From the NCBI RefSeq assembly GCF_013410035.1, contig NZ_JACCBW010000007.1, positions 1-64,000 of the forward strand: 64,000 nucleotides of DNA, given 5' to 3'. The notes beneath the pieces were generated by a model, which was given only the letters and a program-made list of their open reading frames with translations, had not been told where the DNA came from and did not search any database. Every line of letters starts with the position of its first letter. Within the stretch, counting starts at the first letter, position 1. Shown here piece after piece: positions 17,893 to 27,145 of this stretch. The DNA comes from Nocardioides cavernae. Its GTDB lineage: Bacteria; Actinomycetota; Actinomycetes; Propionibacteriales; Nocardioidaceae. The position numbers were made by a program, and so were the translations under genes.

Positions 17893-18249
17893 GTGGCCAC
17901 CACGTCTGACACCCCTGCGCCCGGACCCGTCCGGACCTGCGTGGGTTGTCGGGCCAAGGCCGCTGCGAACGAGCTGCTCCGCGTGGTCGCGGGCTCGGAC
18001 GCCGAGGGCCGACCGGCCCTGGTGCCCGATCCGGATCGCCGGGCACCCGGCCGCGGGGCGCACGTCCACCCCACGCCCGAGTGTTGGCAGCTCGCGGTGC
18101 GACGCCGAGCCTTCCCCCGGGCCCTCCGCTCGGGCGAGGCACTCGGCACCGCGCTGGTGGAGGAGCTCCTCCGGGAGGCCCCCGCCGCGCACGCACCACC
18201 GTCCGGATCACCGCAGCACCGACCAGGAACTGGAGCACACAGCTCATGA
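17893..18249 (+). CDS. rnpM: YlxR/RnpM family RNA-binding protein
   Basis: A 118-aa protein with the family signature RTCVGCRAK (C16, C19) and GRGAHVHPTPECW, as in the YlxR protein recently linked to RNase P modulation. It sits, as usual, between nusA and infB. The start was chosen as GTG 17893; an in-frame extension to 17842 would be non-homologous. The C-terminal ~25 residues are Pro/Ser-rich and look disordered. The stop is 99 nt before infB. Confidence 0.88.
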   Translation: MATTSDTPAPGPVRTCVGCRAKAAANELLRVVAGSDAEGRPALVPDPDRRAPGRGAHVHPTPECWQLAVRRRAFPRALRSGEALGTALVEELLREAPAAHAPPSGSPQHRPGTGAHSS

Positions 18250-18348
18250 GCACTCGATGAGTAACTCGTAATGAGTGTGCACACCCACTAGCTGTTCCGT
18301 CTCCCCTCTCCTTCTGGGGTCACGGACCAGAAGGAGCGAAAAACCACC

Positions 18349-21174
18349 GTGGCAAAGACCCGAGTCCACGAACTCGCCAAGGAGTTCGGAGTCGAGAGCA
18401 AGTTCGTTCTCGAGAAGCTCAAGGAGATGGGGGAGTTCGTCAAGTCGGCGTCGTCGACCGTCGAGCCCCCCGTCGAGATGCGCTTCAAGAAGCAGTACGG
18501 CGACGAGCTGAAGGCCGCAGCGGCCGCAGCGCCCGCCGAGACGGCGGCGCCGGCTGAGAAGCCCGCCGCCAAGAAGGCCGCGCCGAAGCCCGGTCCCAAG
18601 GCCCCGGCCGCCCCCGTCGAGGAGGCGGCACCCGCCGCCGAGGCACCCGCGACCGAGGCACCCGCGACCGAGGCACCCGCGACCGAGGCACCTGCGACCG
18701 AGGCACCTGCCGCAGCCGCACCTGCCGCTCCGGCCGCCAGGCCCGGCCCCAGGCCCGGCCCCAAGGCCCCGGCCGCCGAGCCCGAGGCCCCGACGGCCGA
18801 GCCCGAGGCGCCCGCCGCCCCGGCCGCGAAGTCGCCGAGCCCGGCTCCCCGCCCGGTCGGCCGGCCCGGTGCGCCGCGCCCCGGCAACAACCCGTTCGCC
18901 CCGAGCCAGGGCATGGGCCAGCGTCCCGCCCCGCGCACCGGTGGCGACGACAACCGCCCGCCGCGTCCGCCGGCCGGTGGTGGCGAGGCCCGTCCGGGCA
19001 TGCCGCGTCCCAACCCCGCGATGATGCCGAAGTCCCCGGCGGCGTTCGGCAACGGTCCGGGCGCCCGTCCGGCCCGTGGCGGACCCGGTGGCGGCCCCGG
19101 CCGTCCCGGTGCCCCCTCGCGCGGTGGCGCTCCGGGTCGCGGCGGTGCTCCGGGTGGAGCCCCGGGCGGTGCCCCCGGGCGTCCCGGTGGCTTCGGCCCG
19201 TCCGGTGGCGGTCGCCCCGGTGGCGGTCGTCCCGGCCAGCGCGGCCAGACCCAGGGCGCGTTCGGTCGCCCCGGCGGCCCGTCGCGTCGCGGTCGCAAGT
19301 CGAAGCGCGCCCGTCGCCAGGAGTTCGAGGCCATGGAGGCCCCGACGATCGGCGGCGTGCGCGTCCGCAAGGGCAACGGCGAGACCGTCCGTCTCCCGCG
19401 TGGCGCCTCGCTGACCGACTTCGCCGAGCGGATCAACGTCGACGCGGCAGCGCTCGTGCAGATGCTGTTCTCGCTCGGCGAGATGGTGACCTCGACCCAG
19501 TCGGTCGGTGACGAGACGTTCGAGCTGCTCGGCGAGGAGCTCAACTACGTCGTGCAGATCGTCTCGCCCGAGGACGAGGACCGCGAGCTGCTCGAGACGT
19601 TCGACCTCGAGTTCGGTGCCGACGAGGGCGACGAGGGCGACCTGGTCGTACGCCCGCCGGTCGTGACCGTCATGGGTCACGTCGACCACGGAAAGACCAA
19701 GCTCCTCGACGCGCTGCGCAACGCCAACGTCGTCGACAAGGAGGCCGGTGGCATCACCCAGCACATCGGTGCCTACCAGGTCCACACCGAGGTCGAGGGC
19801 GAGGACCGTCGCATCACCCTCATCGACACCCCCGGTCACGAGGCGTTCACCGCCATGCGTGCCCGTGGTGCCCAGGCCACCGACATCGCGATCCTCGTGG
19901 TCGCGGCCGACGACGGCGTGATGCCGCAGACGGTCGAGGCGCTCAACCACGCCAAGGCCGCCGAGGTGCCGATCGTCGTGGCGGTCAACAAGATCGACAA
20001 GCCGGAGGCCGACTCGACGAAGGTCCGCGGCCAGCTCACCGAGTACGGCCTGATCCCCGAGGAGTACGGCGGCGACGCGATGTTCGTCGATGTCTCGGCC
20101 AAGGCCAACCTCAACCTCGACAAGCTGCTCGAGGCCGTCGTCCTCACCGCCGACGCGTCCCTGGACCTGCGGGCCAACCCCGACCAGGACGCCCAGGGCC
20201 TCGTCGTCGAGGCGCACCTCGACCGGGGCCGCGGCCCCGTCGCGACCGTGCTGGTCCAGCGCGGCACGCTGCGGGTCGGCGACTCGATCGTGGCGGGTCC
20301 GGCCCACGGCCGTGTCCGCGCCATGCTCGACGAGCACGGCAACGAGATCGCCGAGGCCGACCCGTCGCGTCCGGCGATGGTCCTGGGCCTCTCGGCGGTG
20401 CCGGGTGCGGGCCAGAACTTCATCGTGGTCGAGGACGACCGCATGGCCCGCCAGATCGCCGAGAAGCGCGAGGCGCGCGAGCGTGCGGCCATGCAGGCCA
20501 AGCGTCGCGTGCGTCGCAGCCTCGAGGACTTCATGGCCTCCATGGAGAAGGGCGAGAGCCAGGAGCTCAACCTCATCCTCAAGGGCGACGTGTCCGGCTC
20601 GGTCGAGGCCCTCGAGGACGCGCTGTCGCAGATCGACGTCGGCGACGAGGTGTCGCTGCGCGTGATCGACCGCGGTGTCGGTGCCATCACCGAGACCAAC
20701 GTCGACCTGGCGGCTGCCTCCGACGCGATCATCATCGGCTTCAACGTCCGCCCGCAGGGCAAGGCGACCGAGATGGCCGACCGCGAGGGCGTGGAGATCC
20801 GCTACTACACGGTGATCTACCAGGCCATCGAGGAGATCGAGGCCGCGCTCAAGGGCATGCTCAAGCCGATCTACGAGGAGTCGACCCTCGGGCAGGCGGA
20901 GATCCGCGAGATCTTCCGCTCGTCCAAGGCCGGCAACATCGCAGGCTGCATGGTCACCTCGGGTCTCATCCGCCGCAACGCCAAGGTGCGCGTCATCCGC
21001 GACGGCGCGGTCGTCCAGGACAACCTGGACCTGGCCTCGCTCCGCCGCGAGAAGGACGACGCCTCCGAGGTCCGCGAGGGCTTCGAGTGTGGTCTGGTGC
21101 TCCGCAACTTCCAGGACATCAAGATCGGCGACATCGTCGAGTCCTTCGAGATGCGCGAGATCCCGCGCGGCTGA
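18349..21174 (+). CDS. infB: Translation initiation factor IF-2
   Basis: A GTPase that delivers fMet-tRNA to the ribosome. The protein is 941 aa from GTG 18349, with AAGGAG upstream. An N-terminal IF2-N helix domain (1-50) is followed by a very long disordered Ala/Pro/Gly/Arg-rich region (about 55-325). The GTPase domain has G1 GHVDHGKT (443-450), G3 DTPGH and G4 NKID, then the beta-barrel and C2 initiator-tRNA domains. The linker includes a perfect EAPAT tandem repeat and an R/G-rich run. The size and low-complexity N-terminus are typical of actinobacterial IF-2. Confidence 0.97.
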   Translation: MAKTRVHELAKEFGVESKFVLEKLKEMGEFVKSASSTVEPPVEMRFKKQYGDELKAAAAAAPAETAAPAEKPAAKKAAPKPGPKAPAAPVEEAAPAAEAPATEAPATEAPATEAPATEAPAAAAPAAPAARPGPRPGPKAPAAEPEAPTAEPEAPAAPAAKSPSPAPRPVGRPGAPRPGNNPFAPSQGMGQRPAPRTGGDDNRPPRPPAGGGEARPGMPRPNPAMMPKSPAAFGNGPGARPARGGPGGGPGRPGAPSRGGAPGRGGAPGGAPGGAPGRPGGFGPSGGGRPGGGRPGQRGQTQGAFGRPGGPSRRGRKSKRARRQEFEAMEAPTIGGVRVRKGNGETVRLPRGASLTDFAERINVDAAALVQMLFSLGEMVTSTQSVGDETFELLGEELNYVVQIVSPEDEDRELLETFDLEFGADEGDEGDLVVRPPVVTVMGHVDHGKTKLLDALRNANVVDKEAGGITQHIGAYQVHTEVEGEDRRITLIDTPGHEAFTAMRARGAQATDIAILVVAADDGVMPQTVEALNHAKAAEVPIVVAVNKIDKPEADSTKVRGQLTEYGLIPEEYGGDAMFVDVSAKANLNLDKLLEAVVLTADASLDLRANPDQDAQGLVVEAHLDRGRGPVATVLVQRGTLRVGDSIVAGPAHGRVRAMLDEHGNEIAEADPSRPAMVLGLSAVPGAGQNFIVVEDDRMARQIAEKREARERAAMQAKRRVRRSLEDFMASMEKGESQELNLILKGDVSGSVEALEDALSQIDVGDEVSLRVIDRGVGAITETNVDLAAASDAIIIGFNVRPQGKATEMADREGVEIRYYTVIYQAIEEIEAALKGMLKPIYEESTLGQAEIREIFRSSKAGNIAGCMVTSGLIRRNAKVRVIRDGAVVQDNLDLASLRREKDDASEVREGFECGLVLRNFQDIKIGDIVESFEMREIPRG
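18640..18699 (+). repeat. Four tandem copies of a 15-nt unit inside infB
   Basis: The unit GAGGCACCCGCGACC occurs at 18640, 18655, 18670 and 18685 (the last with one C-to-T change), followed by a partial unit. It encodes EAPAT four times in the disordered IF-2 linker. The near identity at DNA level points to recent slippage and probable length variation between strains. Confidence 0.9.
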
Positions 21175-21191
21175 TCGATCCGCAGCACCAC

Positions 21192-21236
21192 CCGAGTCGG
21201 CGTCTCCCCACCGCGTGTGGGGAGGCGCCGACTCGG
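21192..21236 (+). terminator. 20-bp hairpin between infB and rbfA
   Basis: Arms 21192-21211 and 21217-21236 pair over 20 bp with a single G-U, around a 5-nt loop. It starts 18 nt after the infB stop. There is no U-tract. It is immediately followed by a new -10 element, so infB transcription probably ends here and rbfA-truB is re-initiated. Confidence 0.7.
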
Positions 21237-21242
21237 TACGTT
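21237..21242 (+). promoter_or_regulatory. -10 hexamer TACGTT of rbfA-truB
   Basis: TACGTT abuts the 3' edge of the infB terminator hairpin, 42 nt before the rbfA ATG, leaving a short leader that contains GAGAGAG. Confidence 0.4.
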
Positions 21243-21284
21243 GGAGTCGAGCCACGAGCCGACCTGCCCGAGAGAGTGAGCACC

Positions 21285-21785
21285 ATGAGCAGCAACCCCC
21301 GCGTGCGGAAGATCGCCGACCGGATCCAGGTGATCGTCGCCGAGATGCTCGAGCGCCGGATCAAGGACCCGCGTCTGGGCTTCGTGACCGTCACCGACGT
21401 CCGCGTCACCGGCGACTCCCAGCAGGCGTCGATCTTCTACACCGTCCTCGGCGCCGAGGAGGAGCTCGCCAGCACCGCGGCGGCGCTCGAGTCGGCCAAG
21501 GGCGTCATCCGCTCCGAGGTCGCCAAGCAGCTCGGCATGCGGATCGTGCCGTCCCTGACCTTCATCCCCGACGCGCTGCCGGAGAGCGCGCGTGCGCTCG
21601 ACGAGGTGCTCGAGCGCGCCCGCCAGCAGGACGAGGAGGTCGCCGCGCGCCGCGTGGAGGCGTACGCCGGTGAGGCGGACCCCTACAAGAAGCCGCGCGT
21701 CGTCGAGGACGACGAGGACGACGAGGACGACGAGGACGACGCCGACGGCGCCGGCAGGGCCCACCCAGAGGACCTCGACGACTGA
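21285..21785 (+). CDS. rbfA: Ribosome-binding factor A
   Basis: A cold-shock-type 30S maturation factor with a KH-like fold. The 166-aa protein has the family motif [19 protein letters not shown] at the start and [20 protein letters not shown]. The C-terminal ~20 residues are a run of Asp/Glu (repeated DDE) that is almost certainly disordered. The start is ATG 21285. Its stop overlaps the truB start (TGATG). From memory mycobacteria have further genes, including an nrnA-type phosphoesterase, between rbfA and truB; none is present here. Confidence 0.95.
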   Translation: MSSNPRVRKIADRIQVIVAEMLERRIKDPRLGFVTVTDVRVTGDSQQASIFYTVLGAEEELASTAAALESAKGVIRSEVAKQLGMRIVPSLTFIPDALPESARALDEVLERARQQDEEVAARRVEAYAGEADPYKKPRVVEDDEDDEDDEDDADGAGRAHPEDLDD

Positions 21786-22654
21786 TGGCCGACCCCGGTC
21801 TGGTCGTCGTCGACAAGGCCCCGGGCATGACCTCGCACGACGTGGTGGCCCGGGTGCGCCGGCTCGCCGGCACCCGCAAGGTCGGCCACGCCGGCACGCT
21901 GGACCCGATGGCGACGGGTGTGCTGGTGCTGGGCGTCGACCGCGCCACGCGGCTGCTCGGGCACCTCATGCTCACCGAGAAGTCCTACGACGCCACGGTG
22001 CGGCTGGGCGTCTCGACGACCACCGACGACGCCGAGGGCGAGGTCGTCGCCGAGACCGCCGCCTCGTTCCACCAGCCCGGTCTGGTCGCGGCGGAGTTCG
22101 AGGAGCTCGTCGGGGACATCGAGCAGGTGCCGACCGCCGTCTCGGCGATCAAGGTCGACGGCAAGCGCGCCTACCAGCGGGTGCGCGACGGGGAGCAGGT
22201 CGAGCTCAAGGCGCGGCCGGTGACGATCCACGAGCTGGTGGTGCACGACCAGCACGTCGTCGGCGACTGGCTCGACGTGGACATCTCGGTGCGCTGCTCG
22301 TCCGGCACCTACGTCCGGGCGATCGCCCGCGACGTCGGGCAGGCCCTCGGGGTGGGCGGGCACCTGACCGCGTTGCGGCGTACGGCTGTCGGTCCATTCG
22401 GTCTCGACGTGGCACGCACCCTGGAGCAGCTCGGCGACGACCTCGCGATGGTGCCGATCGCCGCTGCGGCGCGAGCGTCCTTCGCCGGCGTGGACCTCGA
22501 CGAGGAGCAGGCCTCGCACGTGCGCTTCGGCCGTCCGCTCGACCTCGCCCTGCCGGGTCCGGGCGCGCACGCGGTCTTCGCTCCCGACGGTGAGTTCCTC
22601 GCGCTCTACGAGGCGCGGGGCGAGCAGGCCCGACCGGTCGCCGTCTTCGTCTGA
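21785..22654 (+). CDS. truB: tRNA pseudouridine(55) synthase
   Basis: Makes pseudouridine 55 in the tRNA T-loop. The 289-aa protein has KVGHAGTLDPMATGVLVL with catalytic D40, the motif KSYDATVRLGVSTTTDDAEGE, and the CSSGTYVRAIARDVG signature. A small C-terminal PUA-like domain completes it. It is translationally coupled to rbfA. The following ribF gene has its own leaderless promoter 10 nt after the truB stop. Confidence 0.96.
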   Translation: MADPGLVVVDKAPGMTSHDVVARVRRLAGTRKVGHAGTLDPMATGVLVLGVDRATRLLGHLMLTEKSYDATVRLGVSTTTDDAEGEVVAETAASFHQPGLVAAEFEELVGDIEQVPTAVSAIKVDGKRAYQRVRDGEQVELKARPVTIHELVVHDQHVVGDWLDVDISVRCSSGTYVRAIARDVGQALGVGGHLTALRRTAVGPFGLDVARTLEQLGDDLAMVPIAAAARASFAGVDLDEEQASHVRFGRPLDLALPGPGAHAVFAPDGEFLALYEARGEQARPVAVFV

Positions 22655-22663
22655 GCGCGCCAG

Positions 22664-22669
22664 TAGGCT
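22664..22669 (+). promoter_or_regulatory. -10 hexamer TAGGCT for leaderless ribF
   Basis: TAGGCT, 6-nt spacer, GTG 22676. It has the same hexamer and spacing as the gene behind ispG. Confidence 0.55.
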
Positions 22670-22675
22670 TCGCGC

Positions 22676-23611
22676 GTGCAGATCTGGCGTGACGTCGACG
22701 ACGTGCCGGCCGACCTCGGCCGCACGGTCGTCAGCATCGGCAACTTCGACGGCGTGCACCTCGGGCACGCCCACGTGCTGCGGGAGGCGCGCGCGACCGC
22801 CGACCGGCTCGGCATCGACACGGTCGTCGCGGTGACGTTCGACCCGCACCCGATGGCCGTGCTGCGGCCCGACCACGCCCCGCCGACGCTGACCTCCATC
22901 GACACCCGCGCGCGGCTGCTGGAGTCGGCCGGCGTCGACTCGATCCTGGTGATCGGCTTCGACCGCGAGATCGCCGCCTGGTCGCCGGAGCAGTTCATCG
23001 ACCGGATCCTCGTCGACGCGCTCCACGCCGGAGCCGTCGTGGTCGGCGCCAACTTCCGCTTCGGCGCCAAGGCCGCCGGCGAGGTCGCCACGCTCGTCGA
23101 GGCGGGCGCCACCCGCGGCTTCGAGACGGTCGGCGTGCCGCTGGACGGCGGCCCGCAGGTGTGGAGCTCGACCTACGTCCGCCAGTGCCTGTCCACCGGC
23201 GACGTCGCCGGCGCGACCGAGGCGCTGGGCCGCCCCTTCACCGTGCGCGGCACGGTCGTCGAGGGCGACAAGCGCGGCCGCGAGCTCGGCTACCCGACGG
23301 CCAACGTCCCGATCCCACCGATCGACGCCGCGCCGGCGGACGGCATCTACGCCGGCTGGCTGACCCGGCTCGACACCGGGGAGCGCTTCCCCGCCGCGAT
23401 CTCGGTGGGCACCAACCCGACCTTCGAGGGCGAGCGCGAGCGCCGCGTCGAGTCCTACGTCCTGGGCCGCGACGACCTCGAGCTCTACGGCGTCGAGGTG
23501 CTCGTCGAGTTCGTCGAGCGGCTGCGCGGCATGGTGAAGTTCGAGGGCATCGACGCGCTGCTCGAGACGATGGCCGACGACGTGCGCCGCGCGCGCGAGC
23601 TCCTCGGGTGA
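22676..23611 (+). CDS. ribF: Bifunctional riboflavin kinase / FAD synthetase
   Basis: Phosphorylates riboflavin to FMN and adenylates FMN to FAD. The 311-aa protein has an N-terminal nucleotidyltransferase domain with SIGNFDGVHLGHAHVL (residues 21-36) and SSTYVRQCLSTGDV. The C-terminal riboflavin kinase domain has RGRELGYPTANVPIP and SVGTNPTFEG. The full length is standard. It is coupled by a GTGA overlap to a membrane protein gene. Confidence 0.96.
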   Translation: MQIWRDVDDVPADLGRTVVSIGNFDGVHLGHAHVLREARATADRLGIDTVVAVTFDPHPMAVLRPDHAPPTLTSIDTRARLLESAGVDSILVIGFDREIAAWSPEQFIDRILVDALHAGAVVVGANFRFGAKAAGEVATLVEAGATRGFETVGVPLDGGPQVWSSTYVRQCLSTGDVAGATEALGRPFTVRGTVVEGDKRGRELGYPTANVPIPPIDAAPADGIYAGWLTRLDTGERFPAAISVGTNPTFEGERERRVESYVLGRDDLELYGVEVLVEFVERLRGMVKFEGIDALLETMADDVRRARELLG

Positions 23612-24585
23612 CGCAGGACCGCACCCCGGTCGAGGCGTGGTTCCTCGACCACGGCCTGCCCTACTTCGTCCCCGAGGAGCGCGCCGCCGCGCGCGCCGGG
23701 CTGCGACCACGGAGGCTGGCGGGGCTCGCGTTCGCGCTGCTGGTCCTCGCCGCCGGCGCCGGTCTCCTCGCGTGGTCCTCGGACGCCTGGGCCGCCGGGC
23801 CGGCGCTGTGGCTCTCGGTCACCGTCCTCGGCCTGCTGGCGTACGCCGCGACCGCGCTCCACGCCCGCCCGATCCTCGCCTTCGCGCTGTCCCGCACCCT
23901 GGGCAGCGTGCGGTTCATCGCGCCGATGGCGTCGCGGGCGCTGCCCCTACTGCTGGTCTTCGTGACGTTCCTCTTCGTCAACGCCGAGGCGTGGGAGATG
24001 ACGTCCAACCTGCCCTTCGGGCTGCTGTGGTTCACCGTGCTGCTGATGTTCGGCCTCGCGGTGCTGTTCCTGCTGGTGCGGCTGCCGGAGGAGGTCGACC
24101 GGGTCGACGACGAGGTCGACGACGAGTTCGTCGTACGCGCGTGTGCCGGCACGCCGCTGGAGCAGGCGAGCCGGGAGGTCGCCGCCGACCCCTCGATCGA
24201 CCCGCTGGAGCACGCCCAGGTGTCCGGCTTCGAGCGGTGGAACCTCATCCTCGTGCTGCTGGTGATCCAGGCGGTGCAGGTCCTGCTGCTGTCGGTGACC
24301 GTCTTCGTGTTCTTCATGCTGTTCGGGTCGCTGGTCATGGAGACCGCGACGCAGGAGTCGTGGACCGGCCGCAGCGACGTCGGCAACGCGCCGTTCCTGC
24401 CGCAGGCGTCGCTGTCGCTGATGAAGGTCTCGCTCTTCCTCGCGTCCTTCAGCGGGTTCTACTTCACCGTCTCGGCCGTCACCGACGACACCTACCGGCG
24501 GCAGTTCTTCTCGGTGGTGGAGAGCCACCTCGAGCGGGCCGTCGGGATGCGCGCGGTGTACGTCGCCACGCGCTCGCGCCCCTGA
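23608..24585 (+). CDS. Multi-pass membrane protein of unknown function
   Basis: A 325-aa protein from GTG 23608, overlapping the ribF stop by 4 nt. About six hydrophobic helices are visible: about 42-61, 70-90, 110-128, 135-157, 208-240 and 275-300. A charged cytosolic loop rich in Asp/Glu/Arg (RLPEEVDRVDDEVDDEF) lies between helices 4 and 5. No transporter or enzyme signature is seen. The overlap with ribF indicates co-translation but does not itself imply a flavin role. Confidence 0.82.
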   Translation: MTQDRTPVEAWFLDHGLPYFVPEERAAARAGLRPRRLAGLAFALLVLAAGAGLLAWSSDAWAAGPALWLSVTVLGLLAYAATALHARPILAFALSRTLGSVRFIAPMASRALPLLLVFVTFLFVNAEAWEMTSNLPFGLLWFTVLLMFGLAVLFLLVRLPEEVDRVDDEVDDEFVVRACAGTPLEQASREVAADPSIDPLEHAQVSGFERWNLILVLLVIQAVQVLLLSVTVFVFFMLFGSLVMETATQESWTGRSDVGNAPFLPQASLSLMKVSLFLASFSGFYFTVSAVTDDTYRRQFFSVVESHLERAVGMRAVYVATRSRP

Positions 24586-24586
24586 G

Positions 24587-24634
24587 CGGTGCGTGAGCCA
24601 CCTTCTCGGGGCTCGGAACGTGTCTCACGCACCG
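24587..24634. repeat. Palindromic repeat element, copy 1
   Basis: Inverted arms CGGTGCGTGAGCCAC (24587-24601) and GTGTCTCACGCACCG (24620-24634), with one mismatch and an 18-nt loop. It lies between convergent genes, directly after the membrane protein stop. Confidence 0.75.
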
Positions 24635-24666
24635 ACCGGCAGCGTGTCGGGGCCGGACATGGGTGT

Positions 24667-24720
24667 GGGCGGTGCGTGAGCCACCTTCCAGACCTGCAGA
24701 ACGTGGCTCACGCACCGCCC
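24667..24720. repeat. Palindromic repeat element, copy 2
   Basis: Perfect 18-nt inverted arms (24667-24684 and 24703-24720) around an 18-nt loop. The arms are nearly identical to copy 1; the loops share CTT at the start and GAAC at the end. Copy 2 probably also serves as terminator for the minus-strand ptsH gene, which ends 10 nt away. It looks like a REP-type dispersed element. Confidence 0.8.
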
Positions 24721-24730
24721 ACGGGGCGTC

Positions 24731-24973
24731 TCAGGCGTCGAGGTCCTGCTCGACGAGCGCGGCGATCGCGTCGACCGCGGCCTGGTCGTCACCGGCCACC
24801 TCGACGGTGTCGCCGTTGCCGGCGCCCAGGGTCATGATCATCAGCGAGGAGCTCGCGTCGACCCCGTTGATGGTCACGTCGGAGCCGAGCTCGCCCGCCT
24901 TCTCGGCGATGATCGCGGCGGGACGGGCGTGCAGGCCGACGGCGGAGCCGACGACGACGGACTTGCTGGGCAT
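24731..24973 (-). CDS. ptsH: Phosphocarrier protein HPr
   Basis: Carries phosphate from enzyme I to the EIIA domains of sugar PTS. The 80-aa protein has GLHARPAA with phosphorylated H15. A serine cluster (41-43, SSSLMIM) lies at the position of the regulatory Ser of Firmicutes HPr. It is encoded 51 nt downstream of the fructose EIIABC gene on the same strand. GGAGAA upstream of the ATG serves as ribosome binding site. Confidence 0.96.
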   Translation of the reverse strand: MPSKSVVVGSAVGLHARPAAIIAEKAGELGSDVTINGVDASSSLMIMTLGAGNGDTVEVAGDDQAAVDAIAALVEQDLDA

Positions 24974-25024
24974 GGTTCTCCTTGGGTTGTCGGGAGGGTT
25001 GTCGGGCGTACGGTCGGGCTGGGG

Positions 25025-27145
25025 TCAGACAGTAGCGAGGTCGGTGTCGCGGCGACCCATGCTCTTGAGGGCGACGACGAGGGCGGTCGACACGAGCACC
25101 CCCGCGACCAGGGCGACGAGGAACCACACCTTGTTGTCGACCGCGAAGAGCACGAAGATGCCGCCGTGCGGGGCGCGGAGCCCCACGTCGAGGCCCATGG
25201 AGAGGGCGCCGGTCACCGCGCTCCCGGCCATGATCGACGGGATCACCCGCAGCGGGTCGGCCGCCGCGAACGGGATGGCGCCCTCGGTGATGAAGGACGC
25301 GCCCATCAGCCAGGCGGCCTTGCCGTTCTCGCGCTCCGGGACCGTGAACAGCCCGGGGCGGACGACGGTCGCGAGCGCGAGGGCGAGCGGGGGCACCATG
25401 CCGGCGAGCATGACCGCGGCCATGACCTTGAGCTCGGGAGCGTCGGTGGCGGTGGCCGCGGCACCCAGACCGGCGGTGGCGAAGGCGTACGCCGTCTTGT
25501 TGAGCGGCCCGCCCATGTCGAAGGCCATCATCAGGCCGAGGATCACACCGAGCAGGACCGCGGAGCCGCCCGAGAGGCTGTTGAGGCCGTCGGTGAGGTT
25601 CGACATGAGGCTGGCGAGCGGCCGGCCGAGGATCACGATCATCACGAAGCCGGAGATGAGGGTGGCGAGCAGGGGGATGACCAGCACCGGCATCAGGCCG
25701 CGGGCCCAGGTCGGGACCTTCCAGGACGCGATCCAGTGGGCGCTGACGCCGGCGAGGACACCGCCGACGATGCCGCCGAGGAAGCCGGAGTTGATGATGC
25801 CCGCGACCGCGCCCATCACGAAGCCGGGCGCGATGCCGGGGCGGTCCGCGATGGCGTACGAGATGTAGCCGGCCAGCGCCGGCACGAGGAAGCCGAAGGC
25901 CGCGGCGCCGAGCGAGAACAGCAGCGAGCCGATGTAGAGCATGAACCCGGAGTCGCCCGGGACGCGCTCGAGGCCGAGGGCCGTCGGGTCGGGGAGGTTG
26001 AAGAAGGTGTTGCCCGTGACGATGTCGCCGGCGGGGCCGGTGACCTCGTAGCCGGCGAACAGGAAGCCGAGGGCGATCAGGAGGCCGCCGGCGGCGACGA
26101 ACGGGATCATGTAGGACACGCCGGTCATCAGGACGCGGCGGATCCGCCCGCCCCACGACTCGTCGGCCGTGGTCGACCCGCCGCCGGCGGCGGAGGCGTC
26201 GCCCTCGACCCTCGGCGAGCCGGCCGGGTCGGCGGCGTAGCGCAGGGCCTCGGCGATCATCGCGTCGGCGTCGTCGATCGGTCGCTTCACGCCGGAGCTC
26301 ACCATCGGCTTGCCGGCGAACCGCGAGCGGTCGCGGACGCCCACGTCGACCGCGAAGATGACGGCGCCGGCGGCGGCGATGGTGTCGGGGGACAGCGGCG
26401 TGGAGCCGGCCGAGCCCTGTGTCTCGACCTGGAGGCGTACGCCCGCGCGCTCGGCGGCGGCCTCGAGGGCCTCGGCGGCCATGTAGGTGTGGGCGATGCC
26501 GGTCGGGCAGGCGGTGACCGCGACCAGCGACGGCGTGTCGCCCGACGGAGCAGCCGACGCGGAGGTGCCGGTGGCGGCGGGCGTCGAGCCGCCGACCGGT
26601 GCGGAGCCCGCGGCGGGCGCCGTCTCGCCCTGGGTCGGGGTCGCGGTGCCGGAGGGGGCACCGGAGGCGGGGGCGGCGGACCTCTGCGGGGCGGGCTCGC
26701 CGAGCTCGTGGGTGACGAGGTCGACGACCTCCTCGACGGACTCCGCGTGGCGCAGGGCGTCGGTGAAGGCCGGCTTGACCAGGGCGCGGGCCAGCTTGGT
26801 GAGGATCGTCAGGTGGTCGGCGTCGCCGTCGGCGGGAGCCGCGATGAGGAACGCGAGGTCGGCCGGTCCGTCCTTGGCGCCGAAGTCCACACCCGGCTCG
26901 AGACGGGCGAACGCCAGGGTCGGGGTCTCGACCCCGGAGGTGCGGCAGTGGGGGATCGCGATGCCGCCGGGGAGCCCGGTCGCGGAGGTCGACTCGCGGG
27001 CGAACGCGTCGGTGACGAGCTGGTCCTTGTCGGTCGCGCGCCCGGCGTCGTCGACGACCCCGGCGAGCGCCCGGATGACGTCGTGCTTGTCCGAGCCCCA
27101 GTCGGCGCCCAGCCGGACGAGCTCGGTGGTGATGAGTGCGGTCAT
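25025..27145 (-). CDS. fruA: PTS fructose-type EIIABC permease
   Basis: Imports fructose and phosphorylates it, most likely at C1. The 706-aa fusion has EIIA (1-150) with active H66 in IAIPHCRTS. A Pro/Ala/Gly/Thr linker (about 151-205) joins EIIB (about 206-310) with C213 in VTACPTGIAHTYMAAEAL. The EIIC membrane domain follows (about 340-690), with GGPLNKTAYAF and about nine hydrophobic segments. Its ATG overlaps the fruK stop (ATGA). The operon order is fruR - fruK - fruA - ptsH, typical of actinobacterial fructose loci. Confidence 0.95.
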   Translation of the reverse strand: MTALITTELVRLGADWGSDKHDVIRALAGVVDDAGRATDKDQLVTDAFARESTSATGLPGGIAIPHCRTSGVETPTLAFARLEPGVDFGAKDGPADLAFLIAAPADGDADHLTILTKLARALVKPAFTDALRHAESVEEVVDLVTHELGEPAPQRSAAPASGAPSGTATPTQGETAPAAGSAPVGGSTPAATGTSASAAPSGDTPSLVAVTACPTGIAHTYMAAEALEAAAERAGVRLQVETQGSAGSTPLSPDTIAAAGAVIFAVDVGVRDRSRFAGKPMVSSGVKRPIDDADAMIAEALRYAADPAGSPRVEGDASAAGGGSTTADESWGGRIRRVLMTGVSYMIPFVAAGGLLIALGFLFAGYEVTGPAGDIVTGNTFFNLPDPTALGLERVPGDSGFMLYIGSLLFSLGAAAFGFLVPALAGYISYAIADRPGIAPGFVMGAVAGIINSGFLGGIVGGVLAGVSAHWIASWKVPTWARGLMPVLVIPLLATLISGFVMIVILGRPLASLMSNLTDGLNSLSGGSAVLLGVILGLMMAFDMGGPLNKTAYAFATAGLGAAATATDAPELKVMAAVMLAGMVPPLALALATVVRPGLFTVPERENGKAAWLMGASFITEGAIPFAAADPLRVIPSIMAGSAVTGALSMGLDVGLRAPHGGIFVLFAVDNKVWFLVALVAGVLVSTALVVALKSMGRRDTDLATV

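Noticed and set aside
18244-21255. 1,003-codon minus-strand frame opposite infB
   Set aside because: Low-complexity shadow of the IF-2 frame; infB is unambiguous.
24587-24720. Possible CRISPR array
   Set aside because: There are only two palindromic units with unequal distance and no spacer series; a REP-like element fits better.
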